Assembly (NCBI RefSeq): GCF_002973595.1
Contig: NZ_PVEO01000004.1
Location: 186,001-250,000, forward strand
Length of the DNA: 64,000 nt
Origin: Jejuia pallidilutea
Lineage (GTDB): Bacteria; Bacteroidota; Bacteroidia; Flavobacteriales; Flavobacteriaceae
Direction: 5' to 3'
Every line of letters starts with the position of its first letter. Position 1 is the first letter of the stretch. The translations under genes were made by a program, and so were the position numbers. The notes under the pieces were generated by a model. It did not search any database, was not told where the DNA came from, and was given only the letters and a program-made list of their open reading frames with translations. Below are positions 1 through 8,175 of the stretch, one piece after another.

Positions 1-1
1 G

Positions 2-145
2 TTTAATATTAAGGGAATTCCACGAACATTTTTAATTGATACTAATGGAAATATTGTAATAGACAAAACAGGTGCCGCCAATTGGAATAGCGATACTGTG
101 CGACATACAATTGATAGTTTGTTAAATACCGCAAATGCGTTATAA
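2..145 (+). CDS. C-terminal end of a thioredoxin-fold (TlpA/AhpC-type) protein
   Basis: Only the last 47 residues are in the window, in the frame starting at base 2 and stopping at TAA 143-145. The stretch GIPRTFLID, followed by NGNIV, is the typical cis-proline loop and following beta strand of thioredoxin-like proteins of the TlpA/ResA/AhpC-TSA group. The catalytic CXXC or peroxidatic cysteine would lie upstream of the window, so the exact activity (thiol-disulfide exchange or peroxidase) cannot be judged. Its stop codon overlaps the end of the convergent crtY gene by 6 bp, so the two genes share no intergenic terminator. Confidence 0.7.
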   Translation, partial: FNIKGIPRTFLIDTNGNIVIDKTGAANWNSDTVRHTIDSLLNTANAL

Positions 146-1282
146 AGTCTTAAAAAACGCTTTTATAAAGCTCCAGGAAAAGAGTGAGGACATAATTTTT
201 AGCTCTTCCCAAAAAGTAGATTCTTCATCTAAAAAACGAAACATTGTTTCTACGCCATTTTTATCATAAAATTGCTGAAAAATCCATTCGCCTTTATGGT
301 TTTCGTCTTTAAGGACCTTTAAAAATACTTTATCGTAAAACCTGTATTTTCTTTTAAATAGCTGTTTGGATGGTATTTTATTGGCTTTAATATTTTCAAT
401 AAGTTTAGCTACTTTTTTTTCAGTATGCTTAAAGGAATATCCTGTTGATGGTTTTACCCAACCGCCACCAGTACCAATTTTTGTGATGTTTTTGGTGTTA
501 AAACTATCAAAAGGAAAAGTAGTCATAGGAATATTGCCTTGTTCAGATTCTAAAATCGTGTAAGTGTCAACTTCTAAATATGTTTTAATATACGTTTCAA
601 TAAAAGTATCATAAACAGATTCATCAACAATATTTTCAGTAAAATATGTAAATTCAACGAGTGCTTCATATTCAGAAAAAGGCAAAACGTAAGTGAATGT
701 AGTTTGTTGGCCGTCTTTTAAACGGTAATCCATCATAGTAAGTGTATCTGCATTAAAAGTTTTAGTTTCAGTTTTAATAATAATACCCTTAAAATGTTGG
801 TTAATGGTTATGCTTTTGTTTTTAGTATAAAATTCCTTAGGAATTCTACTATCAAACACATGTCCCGCTGTAAATGTTTGATGTTTCGTTTCTACAACAG
901 TTTCTAAACCATCTAGAACCGAAGTTGCTTCATCACTAATAAAATGGATGTTTTCATGATTTTTTAATTTAGATTTGGCATAATTATAAAAATCAATGGC
1001 TCTTATCGATTTATAGGTGTAGGGCGAGAGCGTTAAATCGATTGTTTTTTTTGATGAAACAATAGTGGCTTTTTTCCACGTTTTATAAGGTAAATTTAGC
1101 CAATATGAAGGATGGGTTTCCCAAAAACTCCAAGTTTTATCATTTTCGGTTTTTGGAGAAGGGTCTATAAGTGCTATTCGCTTGTCCTTAAAGAATGTAT
1201 CGTCAGCAAATTTTAGCGCCAGTTGTAAACCAGCCAAACCATTTCCAATGATAATGTAATCGAAATGGGAACTATTCGCCAT
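140..1282 (-). CDS. crtY: lycopene beta-cyclase CrtY
   Basis: This 380-residue protein would cyclise both ends of lycopene to give beta-carotene, third step of the pathway encoded by this operon. The N-terminus has a dinucleotide-binding signature (IIIGNGLAGLQLA, residues about 10-22) followed by an acidic residue at the end of the second strand (ALIDPSP), as in flavin-dependent CrtY/CrtL cyclases. Further family marks are the KTWSFWE stretch near residue 50 and a GGWVKPSTGYSF stretch near residue 275. Length fits bacterial CrtY. It is the last gene of the crt operon, 6 bp after crtZ. It is probably peripheral to the inner membrane. The call rests on motifs and operon context together. Confidence 0.9.
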   Translation of the reverse strand: MANSSHFDYIIIGNGLAGLQLALKFADDTFFKDKRIALIDPSPKTENDKTWSFWETHPSYWLNLPYKTWKKATIVSSKKTIDLTLSPYTYKSIRAIDFYNYAKSKLKNHENIHFISDEATSVLDGLETVVETKHQTFTAGHVFDSRIPKEFYTKNKSITINQHFKGIIIKTETKTFNADTLTMMDYRLKDGQQTTFTYVLPFSEYEALVEFTYFTENIVDESVYDTFIETYIKTYLEVDTYTILESEQGNIPMTTFPFDSFNTKNITKIGTGGGWVKPSTGYSFKHTEKKVAKLIENIKANKIPSKQLFKRKYRFYDKVFLKVLKDENHKGEWIFQQFYDKNGVETMFRFLDEESTFWEELKIMSSLFSWSFIKAFFKTL

Positions 1283-1288
1283 TCCGCA

Positions 1289-1741
1289 TTATTTCTTTTT
1301 AAAGTATTTAAAAGGCACAAATAACATCCCAAAGCATTCACCATCGTCTTTTCCTAAGTGTTTATGGTGAATTTTGTGAGCTCTTCGCACACCGCGTGCA
1401 TACCAGTTATTTGCATTTCTAAACATCTTGAAACGCTGGTGTATAAAAATATCGTGTACAATAAAATACGACAAGCCATAAGCAAAAATGCCCAAACCAA
1501 TAGGTAGCCCTGGCCAAAAACTGGCGTATTTCCAAAGTAAAAAGAAACCAATACTCACCACTGCGTAAAAAATAAAAAATGCATCGTTACGCTCAAACCA
1601 ACTGTCGTGGTCTTTATGGTGGTGGTCTTTATGTAAGCTCCATAAAAATCCGTGCATAATGTATTTATGCGTAAACCACGCCATAAATTCCATAAAACAA
1701 TACGTGCCTAAAAAAATAAGAATCCAATAAACTGTTTGCAT
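1289..1741 (-). CDS. crtZ: beta-carotene 3-hydroxylase CrtZ
   Basis: A 150-residue membrane di-iron hydroxylase of the fatty-acid-hydroxylase superfamily. It should hydroxylate both beta-ionone rings of beta-carotene to give zeaxanthin. The histidine clusters that bind iron are visible: HKYIMH near residue 25, HKDHHH near residue 38, and RRAHKIHHKH near residue 120. Hydrophobic segments lie at residues about 3-22 and across 55-95. The size is normal for bacterial CrtZ. It sits 9 bp after crtB and 6 bp before crtY on the minus strand, so it is surely co-transcribed. No ketolase (CrtW) gene is present in the cluster, which suggests that zeaxanthin rather than astaxanthin is the product. Confidence 0.93.
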   Translation of the reverse strand: MQTVYWILIFLGTYCFMEFMAWFTHKYIMHGFLWSLHKDHHHKDHDSWFERNDAFFIFYAVVSIGFFLLWKYASFWPGLPIGLGIFAYGLSYFIVHDIFIHQRFKMFRNANNWYARGVRRAHKIHHKHLGKDDGECFGMLFVPFKYFKKK

Positions 1742-1750
1742 AGTATAAAA

Positions 1751-2590
1751 TTACATTAAATTTAATTGATATTTTACATAACTGCGCATTAGAAGCTCAA
1801 TTTTTTTTGGATTAGAAACTCTAATACGAGTATCTTTTATTTGTAGTGCGGGTGTTTTTTTAAGTTTCTTTAAAAGTTGACTGTAGTATCGGTACGCCAT
1901 AAAAACACCAAACTTGGCTTCCATAGGTAGTTTTTTTATGCCACTTAAACCTTTTTCAAAATCACTTTCTATATCGTCAATAATTTGTTGTTTAGAATTT
2001 TCATCTAAATTATTTAGGTCTACATTAGGGAAGTAACTTCTGTTTAATTCATTAAAATCTGCCTTAATATCTCTTAGAAAGTTTACTTTTTGAAATGCAG
2101 ACCCCAAGGACATTGCAGTGTCTTTTAGTTCGTTGTATTTTTCTTCATCACCTTTTACAAAAACCTTTAAGCACATTAACCCCACTACATCTGCAGAACC
2201 ATAAATATAAGCCTTATACTCTTCTTCAGAGAGGTAATCTTTTTTGTGCAGGTCTAAACGCATACTTTTCATAAAGGCATCAACCATGCTTTTATCAATA
2301 TTGTAGGTGTGATATGTGTGTTGAAATGAGTTTAAAATAGGATTTAAGCTTATTTTGTGTTTTAAGGCATGTTCTAAATCGGTAGTAAAATTTTCAAATA
2401 ATTCGGCTTTATCAAAATCGTGAAAAGAATCCACAATTTCATCGGCAAACCTTACAAATCCATAAATATTATAAATATGCATTCTTATGGAATTCGATAG
2501 CATTTTTGTAGCTAATGAAAACGAAGTGCTGTAACTTCTTGTTACTACTTTACTGCAATTGTATGAAACGGTATCAAATAATGCTTTCAT
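1751..2590 (-). CDS. crtB: 15-cis-phytoene synthase CrtB
   Basis: A 279-residue all-helical prenyl synthase that condenses two geranylgeranyl diphosphates head to head into phytoene. Two aspartate-rich motifs that bind magnesium-diphosphate are visible: DEIVD near residue 50 and NFLRDIKAD near residue 170. The N-terminal SYSTSFSLA segment also matches the squalene/phytoene synthase family. Length is at the short end but normal for Bacteroidota. Its start lies 2 bp after the crtI stop, indicating translational coupling. No GGPP synthase is encoded nearby, so its substrate must come from a gene elsewhere. Confidence 0.94.
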   Translation of the reverse strand: MKALFDTVSYNCSKVVTRSYSTSFSLATKMLSNSIRMHIYNIYGFVRFADEIVDSFHDFDKAELFENFTTDLEHALKHKISLNPILNSFQHTYHTYNIDKSMVDAFMKSMRLDLHKKDYLSEEEYKAYIYGSADVVGLMCLKVFVKGDEEKYNELKDTAMSLGSAFQKVNFLRDIKADFNELNRSYFPNVDLNNLDENSKQQIIDDIESDFEKGLSGIKKLPMEAKFGVFMAYRYYSQLLKKLKKTPALQIKDTRIRVSNPKKIELLMRSYVKYQLNLM

Positions 2591-2592
2591 TA

Positions 2593-4053
2593 TTAATTAT
2601 GGTGTTTGTTAATAAGTTGTGCCACTAATTTACCAGAAATTAGTGATGGTGGAACTCCTGGACCTGGAACCGTAAGTTGCCCTGTAAAGTAAAGGTTATT
2701 AACTTTTTTACTTTTTAATTTTGGTCTTAAAAAGGCTGTTTGAGATAGCGTATTGGCCATTCCGTAAGCATTTCCTTTGTAAGAATTATATTCTTTTATG
2801 AAATCCCTAACACAGAAGGAATCTTTAAATATAATATTATTTAGCACATCTTGTTTTGTTAATTTTTGAAACCTCGACATTATAATATCGAAATATTGTG
2901 CCCTTATTTCATTTGTATCCTCAATTCCAGGGGCAATTGGGATTAGAAAAAAACCAGTTTCGCAGCCTTCAGGAGCCATAGATGCATCTGTTACCGAAGG
3001 AAAATTAGCGTAAAATAACGGATCTTCTGGCCATTGTGGATTATCGTAGATTTCTTCGGCATGCGTTTCAAAGCTAGTATCGAAGAATAAATTGTGGTGT
3101 TCTATATTTTTTAATTTTTTATTGAATCCAATATAAAACAATAGTGAAGAAGGAGCAAAAGTTTTTTTAGCCCAATATGCCTCAGAGTATTGTCTGTATT
3201 TTTCATCCAATAAAGTTTCAGAATGGTGATAATCTGCACCGCTTAAAACAACATCAAATGTTTTTGTTTCACCATTTACTATTATAGATTTAGCATGTTT
3301 ATCCTCAACATTTATTTTTTCTATGTTGCTGTTAGTGTAAAATTTAACCCCTAAACTTTCAGCAAGATTCTTCATAGCTTTAATAACTTCATACATGCCA
3401 CCTCTAGGGTGCCAAGTGCCCAAACCAAAATCGGCGTAATTCATAAAACTATAAAACGATGGTGTATTGCTTGGTTTAGCTCCAAGAAATAGCACAGGAA
3501 ATTCTAACGTAGAAATTAGCTTAGGATTTTTAAATTTTTTACGAACATCACCGCTAATTGTCTTAAAAAACTGGTCTACTCTTGTTGCAGTTTCTGGTGT
3601 TATTAATTCAAACGGAGAAATACCAGGCTTTAAAACTACTTTATTTATAGCGATATCGTAATTTGTTGCAGCTTTATTGATAAACTGCCTTAAAGGTTTA
3701 GAGCTTCCTGGTTCTATACGTTCAAACTCAGCACAAATTTTGTCCATGGTATCACCAATGGTAATTATTTCGTCCTTAAAAAAAATTTTGTAAGCGGGAC
3801 TTAACTTGTCTAACACATAATAATCGGATGTTGATTTTCCGAAGTCATTAAAAAACTTCTCAAAAATATCGGGCATCCAGTACCAACTAGGGCCAATATC
3901 AAAAGTGAAACCTTCTTTTTTTAGCTGTCTCGCACGACCTCCTACTGTATTATTTTTTTCGAAAACGGATACATCAAAACCTAATTGTTTTAAATAACAA
4001 CTAGCGGATAGTGCGGAGAATCCTGAGCCTATTATAGCGATTGTTTTGTTCAT
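2593..4053 (-). CDS. crtI: phytoene desaturase (lycopene-forming) CrtI
   Basis: A 486-residue FAD-dependent desaturase converting phytoene to lycopene. The N-terminal FAD-binding fold has IAIIGSGFSALSAS followed by an acidic residue (VFEKNNTVGGRA), then FDIGPSWYWMP, a CrtI hallmark. The C-terminal stretch NLYFTGQLTVPGPGVPPS is the conserved bacterial phytoene dehydrogenase signature. Length matches CrtI. It is the first structural gene after the MerR-family regulator (43 bp gap) and overlaps operonically with crtB (2 bp gap). It probably works at the inner membrane where phytoene partitions. There is no second desaturase in the window. Confidence 0.95.
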   Translation of the reverse strand: MNKTIAIIGSGFSALSASCYLKQLGFDVSVFEKNNTVGGRARQLKKEGFTFDIGPSWYWMPDIFEKFFNDFGKSTSDYYVLDKLSPAYKIFFKDEIITIGDTMDKICAEFERIEPGSSKPLRQFINKAATNYDIAINKVVLKPGISPFELITPETATRVDQFFKTISGDVRKKFKNPKLISTLEFPVLFLGAKPSNTPSFYSFMNYADFGLGTWHPRGGMYEVIKAMKNLAESLGVKFYTNSNIEKINVEDKHAKSIIVNGETKTFDVVLSGADYHHSETLLDEKYRQYSEAYWAKKTFAPSSLLFYIGFNKKLKNIEHHNLFFDTSFETHAEEIYDNPQWPEDPLFYANFPSVTDASMAPEGCETGFFLIPIAPGIEDTNEIRAQYFDIIMSRFQKLTKQDVLNNIIFKDSFCVRDFIKEYNSYKGNAYGMANTLSQTAFLRPKLKSKKVNNLYFTGQLTVPGPGVPPSLISGKLVAQLINKHHN

Positions 4054-4096
4054 TGTTTAACAAATGTAATAAAAAGTTAAACAAAAATAAATGAAT

Positions 4097-4999
4097 TTAT
4101 AAATCTTTAACTAAGTTTTCTATGGAATTGTATAAAGTAATGCGTTCAGGTATTTTAGCATCTTCGTCTAGACCTATTAATTTGGGGCCTAGAAGTAGTA
4201 AATCAGTTCTATCGTTATTTAAAAGCAAATCATCAAAATCCTTCAAATATTTTGGGATTTCACTAAGTTCAGGGTTTACGGTAAAGTACGATATGAATGT
4301 AATTTCATTAAAAAATTCTAAAACGCTAACTAAGCTAGACATTGGCACGCTCTCACCTAAAAATATGGTATGGTAGCCTTTGCTCCTTAACTCGTAATTT
4401 ATAAATAAAAGGCCAATATCGTGTACTTCGTTATCTGGTAAATATAAAATAAATGTTTTAGATTCAGGTTTTGGCTCTAATATTTGTAGGCGTTCTATGT
4501 TAATTAGTATTTTTTGCTTTATGTGAGACGTTAAAAAGTGCTCGTGTGCAGGAGTAATAGTATCGGTTTGCCACAATAAACCTATTTCGTTAAGCAGGGG
4601 CAAAAACACATCGTAAAACACTTTTTTAAACGACTTGTGCTCTATCAAATTATTATAAGTATTATAAAATAAAACTTGATCGAAATTGAGCATTGAAAGT
4701 TTAAACGCATTAATGGCGTGGTCTTCTACCTTGGCTCTAGAAGCTATTTCCCTTACTTTTATGGGGATTTCACTTTCCGAGAGTTTTGCTATTTTAGAAA
4801 TTTTGTATCCATTATTGTTCAAAAAGGATATATTAAGTAATTTTTGCAAACTCGCTAAGCTGTAACTTCTAATATTGGTATCGCTTCTATTAGGACGCAA
4901 CAAATTATAACGCTTTTCCCATATTCTAATGGTGTGAGCCTTAATACCTGTTAGGTTTTCTAAATCCTTAATACTAAAATTAACCTGTATATTGTTCAT
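4097..4999 (-). CDS. carH: MerR-family regulator with CarH-like B12-binding light-sensing domain
   Basis: A probable repressor of the crt operon, which it heads. Residues about 6-75 form a MerR winged helix (FSIKDLENLTG, then HTIRIWEKRY). The C-terminal part carries the cobalamin-sensing signature of CarH/LitR proteins: W143 followed nine residues later by E153-H154 (the Wx9EH motif of the four-helix bundle), and EVHDIG with H193 in the position of the lower axial ligand of cobalt. In CarH, adenosylcobalamin holds the repressor as a DNA-bound tetramer in the dark and light releases it. One difference is that the residue after W143 is Gln, where Thermus CarH has the His that caps cobalt after photolysis. 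ATG at 4999 is preferred to an in-frame TTG one codon upstream. Confidence 0.85.
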   Translation of the reverse strand: MNNIQVNFSIKDLENLTGIKAHTIRIWEKRYNLLRPNRSDTNIRSYSLASLQKLLNISFLNNNGYKISKIAKLSESEIPIKVREIASRAKVEDHAINAFKLSMLNFDQVLFYNTYNNLIEHKSFKKVFYDVFLPLLNEIGLLWQTDTITPAHEHFLTSHIKQKILINIERLQILEPKPESKTFILYLPDNEVHDIGLLFINYELRSKGYHTIFLGESVPMSSLVSVLEFFNEITFISYFTVNPELSEIPKYLKDFDDLLLNNDRTDLLLLGPKLIGLDEDAKIPERITLYNSIENLVKDL

Positions 5000-5020
5000 C
5001 AAAAATTAATTTTTCTTAAA

Positions 5021-5028
5021 CAAAATTA
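5021..5028 (-). promoter_or_regulatory. possible -7 box of the carH-crt operon promoter
   Basis: On the minus strand these bases read TAATTTTG, an exact match to the Bacteroidota -7 consensus TAnnTTTG, lying 22 bp before the ATG of the carH-like gene. No TTTG lies at the ideal 19-21 bp upstream distance: the nearest are 14 and 24 bp away. The site is therefore only a candidate, and the short leader would leave little room. Confidence 0.3.
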
Positions 5029-5169
5029 CAAATAGATTATGACAAATCACTACAAAAGGATTTAAAATTTTAAAAATTAACACTTAATTTTTATCGTTTT
5101 ATTGAATAACTTACTAAAATTGACTAATTATGAATGCTTTAGCCTAGTATTTTTAGAATATGAAAACCC

Positions 5170-5200
5170 TTTGATACTGCTAGATTATTAAGTATTTTTG
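5170..5200 (+). promoter_or_regulatory. Bacteroidota-type promoter of the octaheme cytochrome gene
   Basis: TTTG at 5170-5173 and TATTTTTG at 5193-5200 are separated by exactly 19 bp, matching the TTTG-N19-TAnnTTTG promoter of Bacteroidota sigma factor RpoD. The start codon of the downstream gene is 49 bp further on, leaving a short leader. This is the best-matching promoter seen in the window. Confidence 0.6.
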
Positions 5201-5249
5201 AAGGGTAATTGCCAACTTCTTTTATTTAAAATTTTTATAGGTATAATTT

Positions 5250-7490
5250 ATGCGTTTAGTCTTTTTAATTTTAACACTTTTAGTATGTTTTTCCTGTAAA
5301 AATGACAAATCGGAATATGTTGACATTCAAGATTTTGAGGAAAAAACCTTCGCGTCTACGGCGCAAATCCCAGACGATCACTTTTTAGGTGACGCAGCCT
5401 GTAAATCTTGCCATAAAGAGGCGTTTAAAGATTGGAAAGGCTCCCATCATGACAAAGCGATGCAAATTGCTACAGATTCTACTATATTGGGAGATTTTAA
5501 TAATAAAACGTTTACCAGCCAAGGTATAACATCGCGATTCTTCCAAAAAAATGGTGAGTTTTATGTAAATACAGAAGGACGAGACGGTAAGTACCACGAT
5601 TATAAAATTGAATATACCTTTGGTATTACGCCCTTACAACAATACATAGTTAAGTTTCCTGATGGGCATTACCAATGTTTAAGAACTGCTTGGGATACCG
5701 AAAAAAATAAGTGGTTTGATTTATACCCAGATTTTAAAGTGGTGCACTCTGAGTGGCTGCACTGGTCTAGAGGCGGATTAAATTGGAACAATATGTGTGC
5801 CGATTGTCATTCTACTAATGTTAGAAAAAATTACGATATAGAAACTCATAGCTATGATACAAAATATGCGCTTATTAATGTAAGTTGTGAAGCATGCCAC
5901 GGTCCTGGTAAAGCCCACGTAGAAAATGCAAATAGGTTAGGAGCGGCCTATAAAGTTGCAGGTGATTTGAAAATGACTTTTAATACAGAGCCTAAACAAT
6001 TAGTTGATGATTGCGCCAGATGCCATGTAAGAAGGGAGCAATACACTAAATTTTATAATTTTGAAGGTACTTTTCTGGATCATTATTTTCCTCAAGTGTT
6101 AGTAAATAATTTGTATCATCCAGATGGGCAAATTTTAGATGAGGTTTACGTATATGGTTCTTTTCTTCAAAGTAAAATGTATCAAAATAACGTTACGTGC
6201 ACCAATTGCCATAATCCACACTCATTAAAATTAAGGTTTGAGGGAAATAAACTCTGCGCCCAATGCCATGATACCAAAGTTTACGAAGCGCCTTCTCATC
6301 ATTTTCATGACATGAATTCAGAAGGCGCCCAATGTATAAACTGCCATATGACGGGTAAAATTTACATGGGTAACGATTATCGTAGAGACCACAGTTTTAG
6401 GATTCCAAGACCAGATTTAAGCTTAAAATATGGCACCCCCAATGCTTGTGTACAATGCCATACCGATAAAGATGATGCCTGGGCTTGGGAACATTATCAG
6501 AAAACACATGGCACACCAAAATCCAAACATTTTTCAGAGCTACTAGCCCCGGGTTTAACAGGAGATCCACATGGGTTCGAAAAATTACTAGAATTATCAA
6601 AAGATACTATTTATCCAGAAATAGCTAGGGCATCTGCTGTTACAGCCATGACCAATTACATGGATGAAAACACAATAAATACAATGCTATCGTTTTTAAA
6701 TGACGAATCGCCTATTGTAAGAGGAGCAACAATTGATGCGTTAGGCGACATGTATACAGCAGATTATGCTACATATTTCCTCCCTTTACTTAATGATAAA
6801 AAGCGTAGCGTTAGGGTAAAAGCTTTTATGGCTGTGGCTGTTTTAAATGAATTTCAAATACCAGAAGCTTATAAGGAAGTTTACAAAAAAGTAGAGGAAG
6901 AGTTTAATGCACAAATTGAAGTTACAGGCGATTTTTCTGGTGGTAGAGCAAAAAAAGCATCGTATTATCTAAAAAAAGGAGATGTTGTAAATGCAATTTC
7001 ATGGTACGAAAAAGCGCTGGAAATAGATAACTTGAATAATATAATACGTATGAATTTAGCAAATTTATACTATCGTAATAAAGAGTTTGATAAAGCTGAA
7101 AATGCATTTAAACTTGTTATAGAGCAAGAACCAGAATTCTCGCAAACTTATTACTCTTATGCTTTGTTGTTGGCAGAATTAAATAGGGTGGAAGAGGCCA
7201 TTAAACAAATGGAACTAGCCATAAAACATACGCCAAACAATGTTAGGTTTTATTATAATTTAAGTTTGTTGTACGATAAAATAAATAAACTTAAAAAAGC
7301 AGAACAGATAGCTGCCAAAGGTTTAAAAATAGCACCAGATAACGAGAGTTTACTATATGTTTTGGCTTATGTTTACCAAAAAAGTGGACAATTTAGTAAG
7401 GCTACAAATGTAGCCTCTAGGTTGGTGCAACTTTACCCTAATAATCAACAATACCGTACCTTTTACAATCAATTAAAAGCTTTAAAATAG
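5250..7490 (+). CDS. octaheme c-type cytochrome lipoprotein with HEAT and TPR repeats
   Basis: A 746-residue protein. The N-terminus is a lipoprotein signal with lipobox CFSC at residues 14-17. There are eight CXXCH heme-binding motifs (CKSCH, CADCH, CEACH, CARCH, CTNCH, CAQCH, CINCH, CVQCH) between residues about 50 and 410, resembling the cytochrome c554/doubled-CXXCH multiheme group. Residues about 440-540 look like HEAT repeats. Residues about 555-746 are tandem TPR units (for example AISWYEKALEIDNLN). It should sit in the periplasm or outer membrane and carry electrons, with the repeats recruiting partners. No dedicated reductase partner is adjacent, so donor, acceptor and substrate are unknown. 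It is divergent from the crt operon and monocistronic. Confidence 0.85.
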   Translation: MRLVFLILTLLVCFSCKNDKSEYVDIQDFEEKTFASTAQIPDDHFLGDAACKSCHKEAFKDWKGSHHDKAMQIATDSTILGDFNNKTFTSQGITSRFFQKNGEFYVNTEGRDGKYHDYKIEYTFGITPLQQYIVKFPDGHYQCLRTAWDTEKNKWFDLYPDFKVVHSEWLHWSRGGLNWNNMCADCHSTNVRKNYDIETHSYDTKYALINVSCEACHGPGKAHVENANRLGAAYKVAGDLKMTFNTEPKQLVDDCARCHVRREQYTKFYNFEGTFLDHYFPQVLVNNLYHPDGQILDEVYVYGSFLQSKMYQNNVTCTNCHNPHSLKLRFEGNKLCAQCHDTKVYEAPSHHFHDMNSEGAQCINCHMTGKIYMGNDYRRDHSFRIPRPDLSLKYGTPNACVQCHTDKDDAWAWEHYQKTHGTPKSKHFSELLAPGLTGDPHGFEKLLELSKDTIYPEIARASAVTAMTNYMDENTINTMLSFLNDESPIVRGATIDALGDMYTADYATYFLPLLNDKKRSVRVKAFMAVAVLNEFQIPEAYKEVYKKVEEEFNAQIEVTGDFSGGRAKKASYYLKKGDVVNAISWYEKALEIDNLNNIIRMNLANLYYRNKEFDKAENAFKLVIEQEPEFSQTYYSYALLLAELNRVEEAIKQMELAIKHTPNNVRFYYNLSLLYDKINKLKKAEQIAAKGLKIAPDNESLLYVLAYVYQKSGQFSKATNVASRLVQLYPNNQQYRTFYNQLKALK

Positions 7491-7568
7491 TTTTACTAAA
7501 TAGCTGCGATTGTTTCGTGTAAAAATAAAATTTTAAAAATATAAAGGTGTAAATACTAAAAACAAGAG

Positions 7569-7653
7569 TGCACACGAGAAGATTCGAACTTCCACATCCT
7601 AAACGGATACTGGCCCCTCAAGCCAGCGCGTCTACCAATTCCGCCACGTGTGC
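7569..7653 (-). tRNA. tRNA-Leu(GAG)
   Basis: Read on the minus strand, an 85-nt cloverleaf folds. It has a 7-bp acceptor stem GCACACG/CGTGTGC, a D-arm GGCGGAATTGGTAGAC typical of leucine tRNAs, and an anticodon stem CTGGC/GCCAG around loop TTGAGGG (anticodon GAG). A long class II variable arm follows, and the T-arm contains GTTCGAATC. The discriminator base is A and CCA is not encoded. It would read CUU and CUC codons. Confidence 0.96.
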
Positions 7654-8175
7654 TTATTTAAAAAAGTACGCTAAAATAGAAAAATTAGGCGAGATAGCTT
7701 AAATTTTTTTCGCCAAATTCAGAACATAGTATTACTTCTTAATTTGGCAGAAATCTGTAATACAATTAAAGATTTGTTATATGTATGTTGTAACTACTTC
7801 AATGCCTGTTTTGTAAAATTTAATCTTAAAAAATTTAATAGGTAGTATTTTACTTTAATAAATGTAAAGTATTGTAAACACTGCGTTTATTTGTAAATAA
7901 TTTCAGTTTTGTTATTCAATAAAAAGGATAAAAAAATAATTCCAAAAATAAATAAGATATAGATGGGTTAATTGCGATATACTAAAAATAGTATTATATT
8001 TCGCAGTATTTTAGGTTGTAAAAATTCTACACAATTAAGTTTAAATTTAATTAATCATTTTTATAAAAATTACGTTTTCATAAAGCTTAGTTTCACTATT
8101 AAATGTTTAAATATTAAATTGTATAACGAGAGTATTTTGCCCTAACCAATTAAGCCAACCAACTAAAGTTTTAAA
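7654..8175 (+). other. AT-rich intergenic region before the first HTCS gene
   Basis: These 522 bases are very AT-rich, and no open reading frame longer than a few codons with a plausible start was found. No CRISPR, rRNA or clear terminator was seen. The last 35 bases form a leader rich in AACCAA (8144-8149 and 8157-8162), a pattern also seen before other genes here. No promoter with both the -33 and -7 Bacteroidota elements was recognised. Confidence 0.6.

Noticed and set aside
8141-8162. Paired AACCAA elements just before the first HTCS as an autoregulatory operator
   Set aside because: They sit in the immediate leader 14-35 bp before the ATG, are only 13 bp apart, and AACCAA-rich leaders occur before other genes (for example near 61145), so they are more likely ordinary 5' leader sequence.
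7654-8175. Possible small gene or CRISPR leader in the AT-rich gap
   Set aside because: No repeat units with regular spacing and no open frame beyond about a dozen codons with a plausible start.
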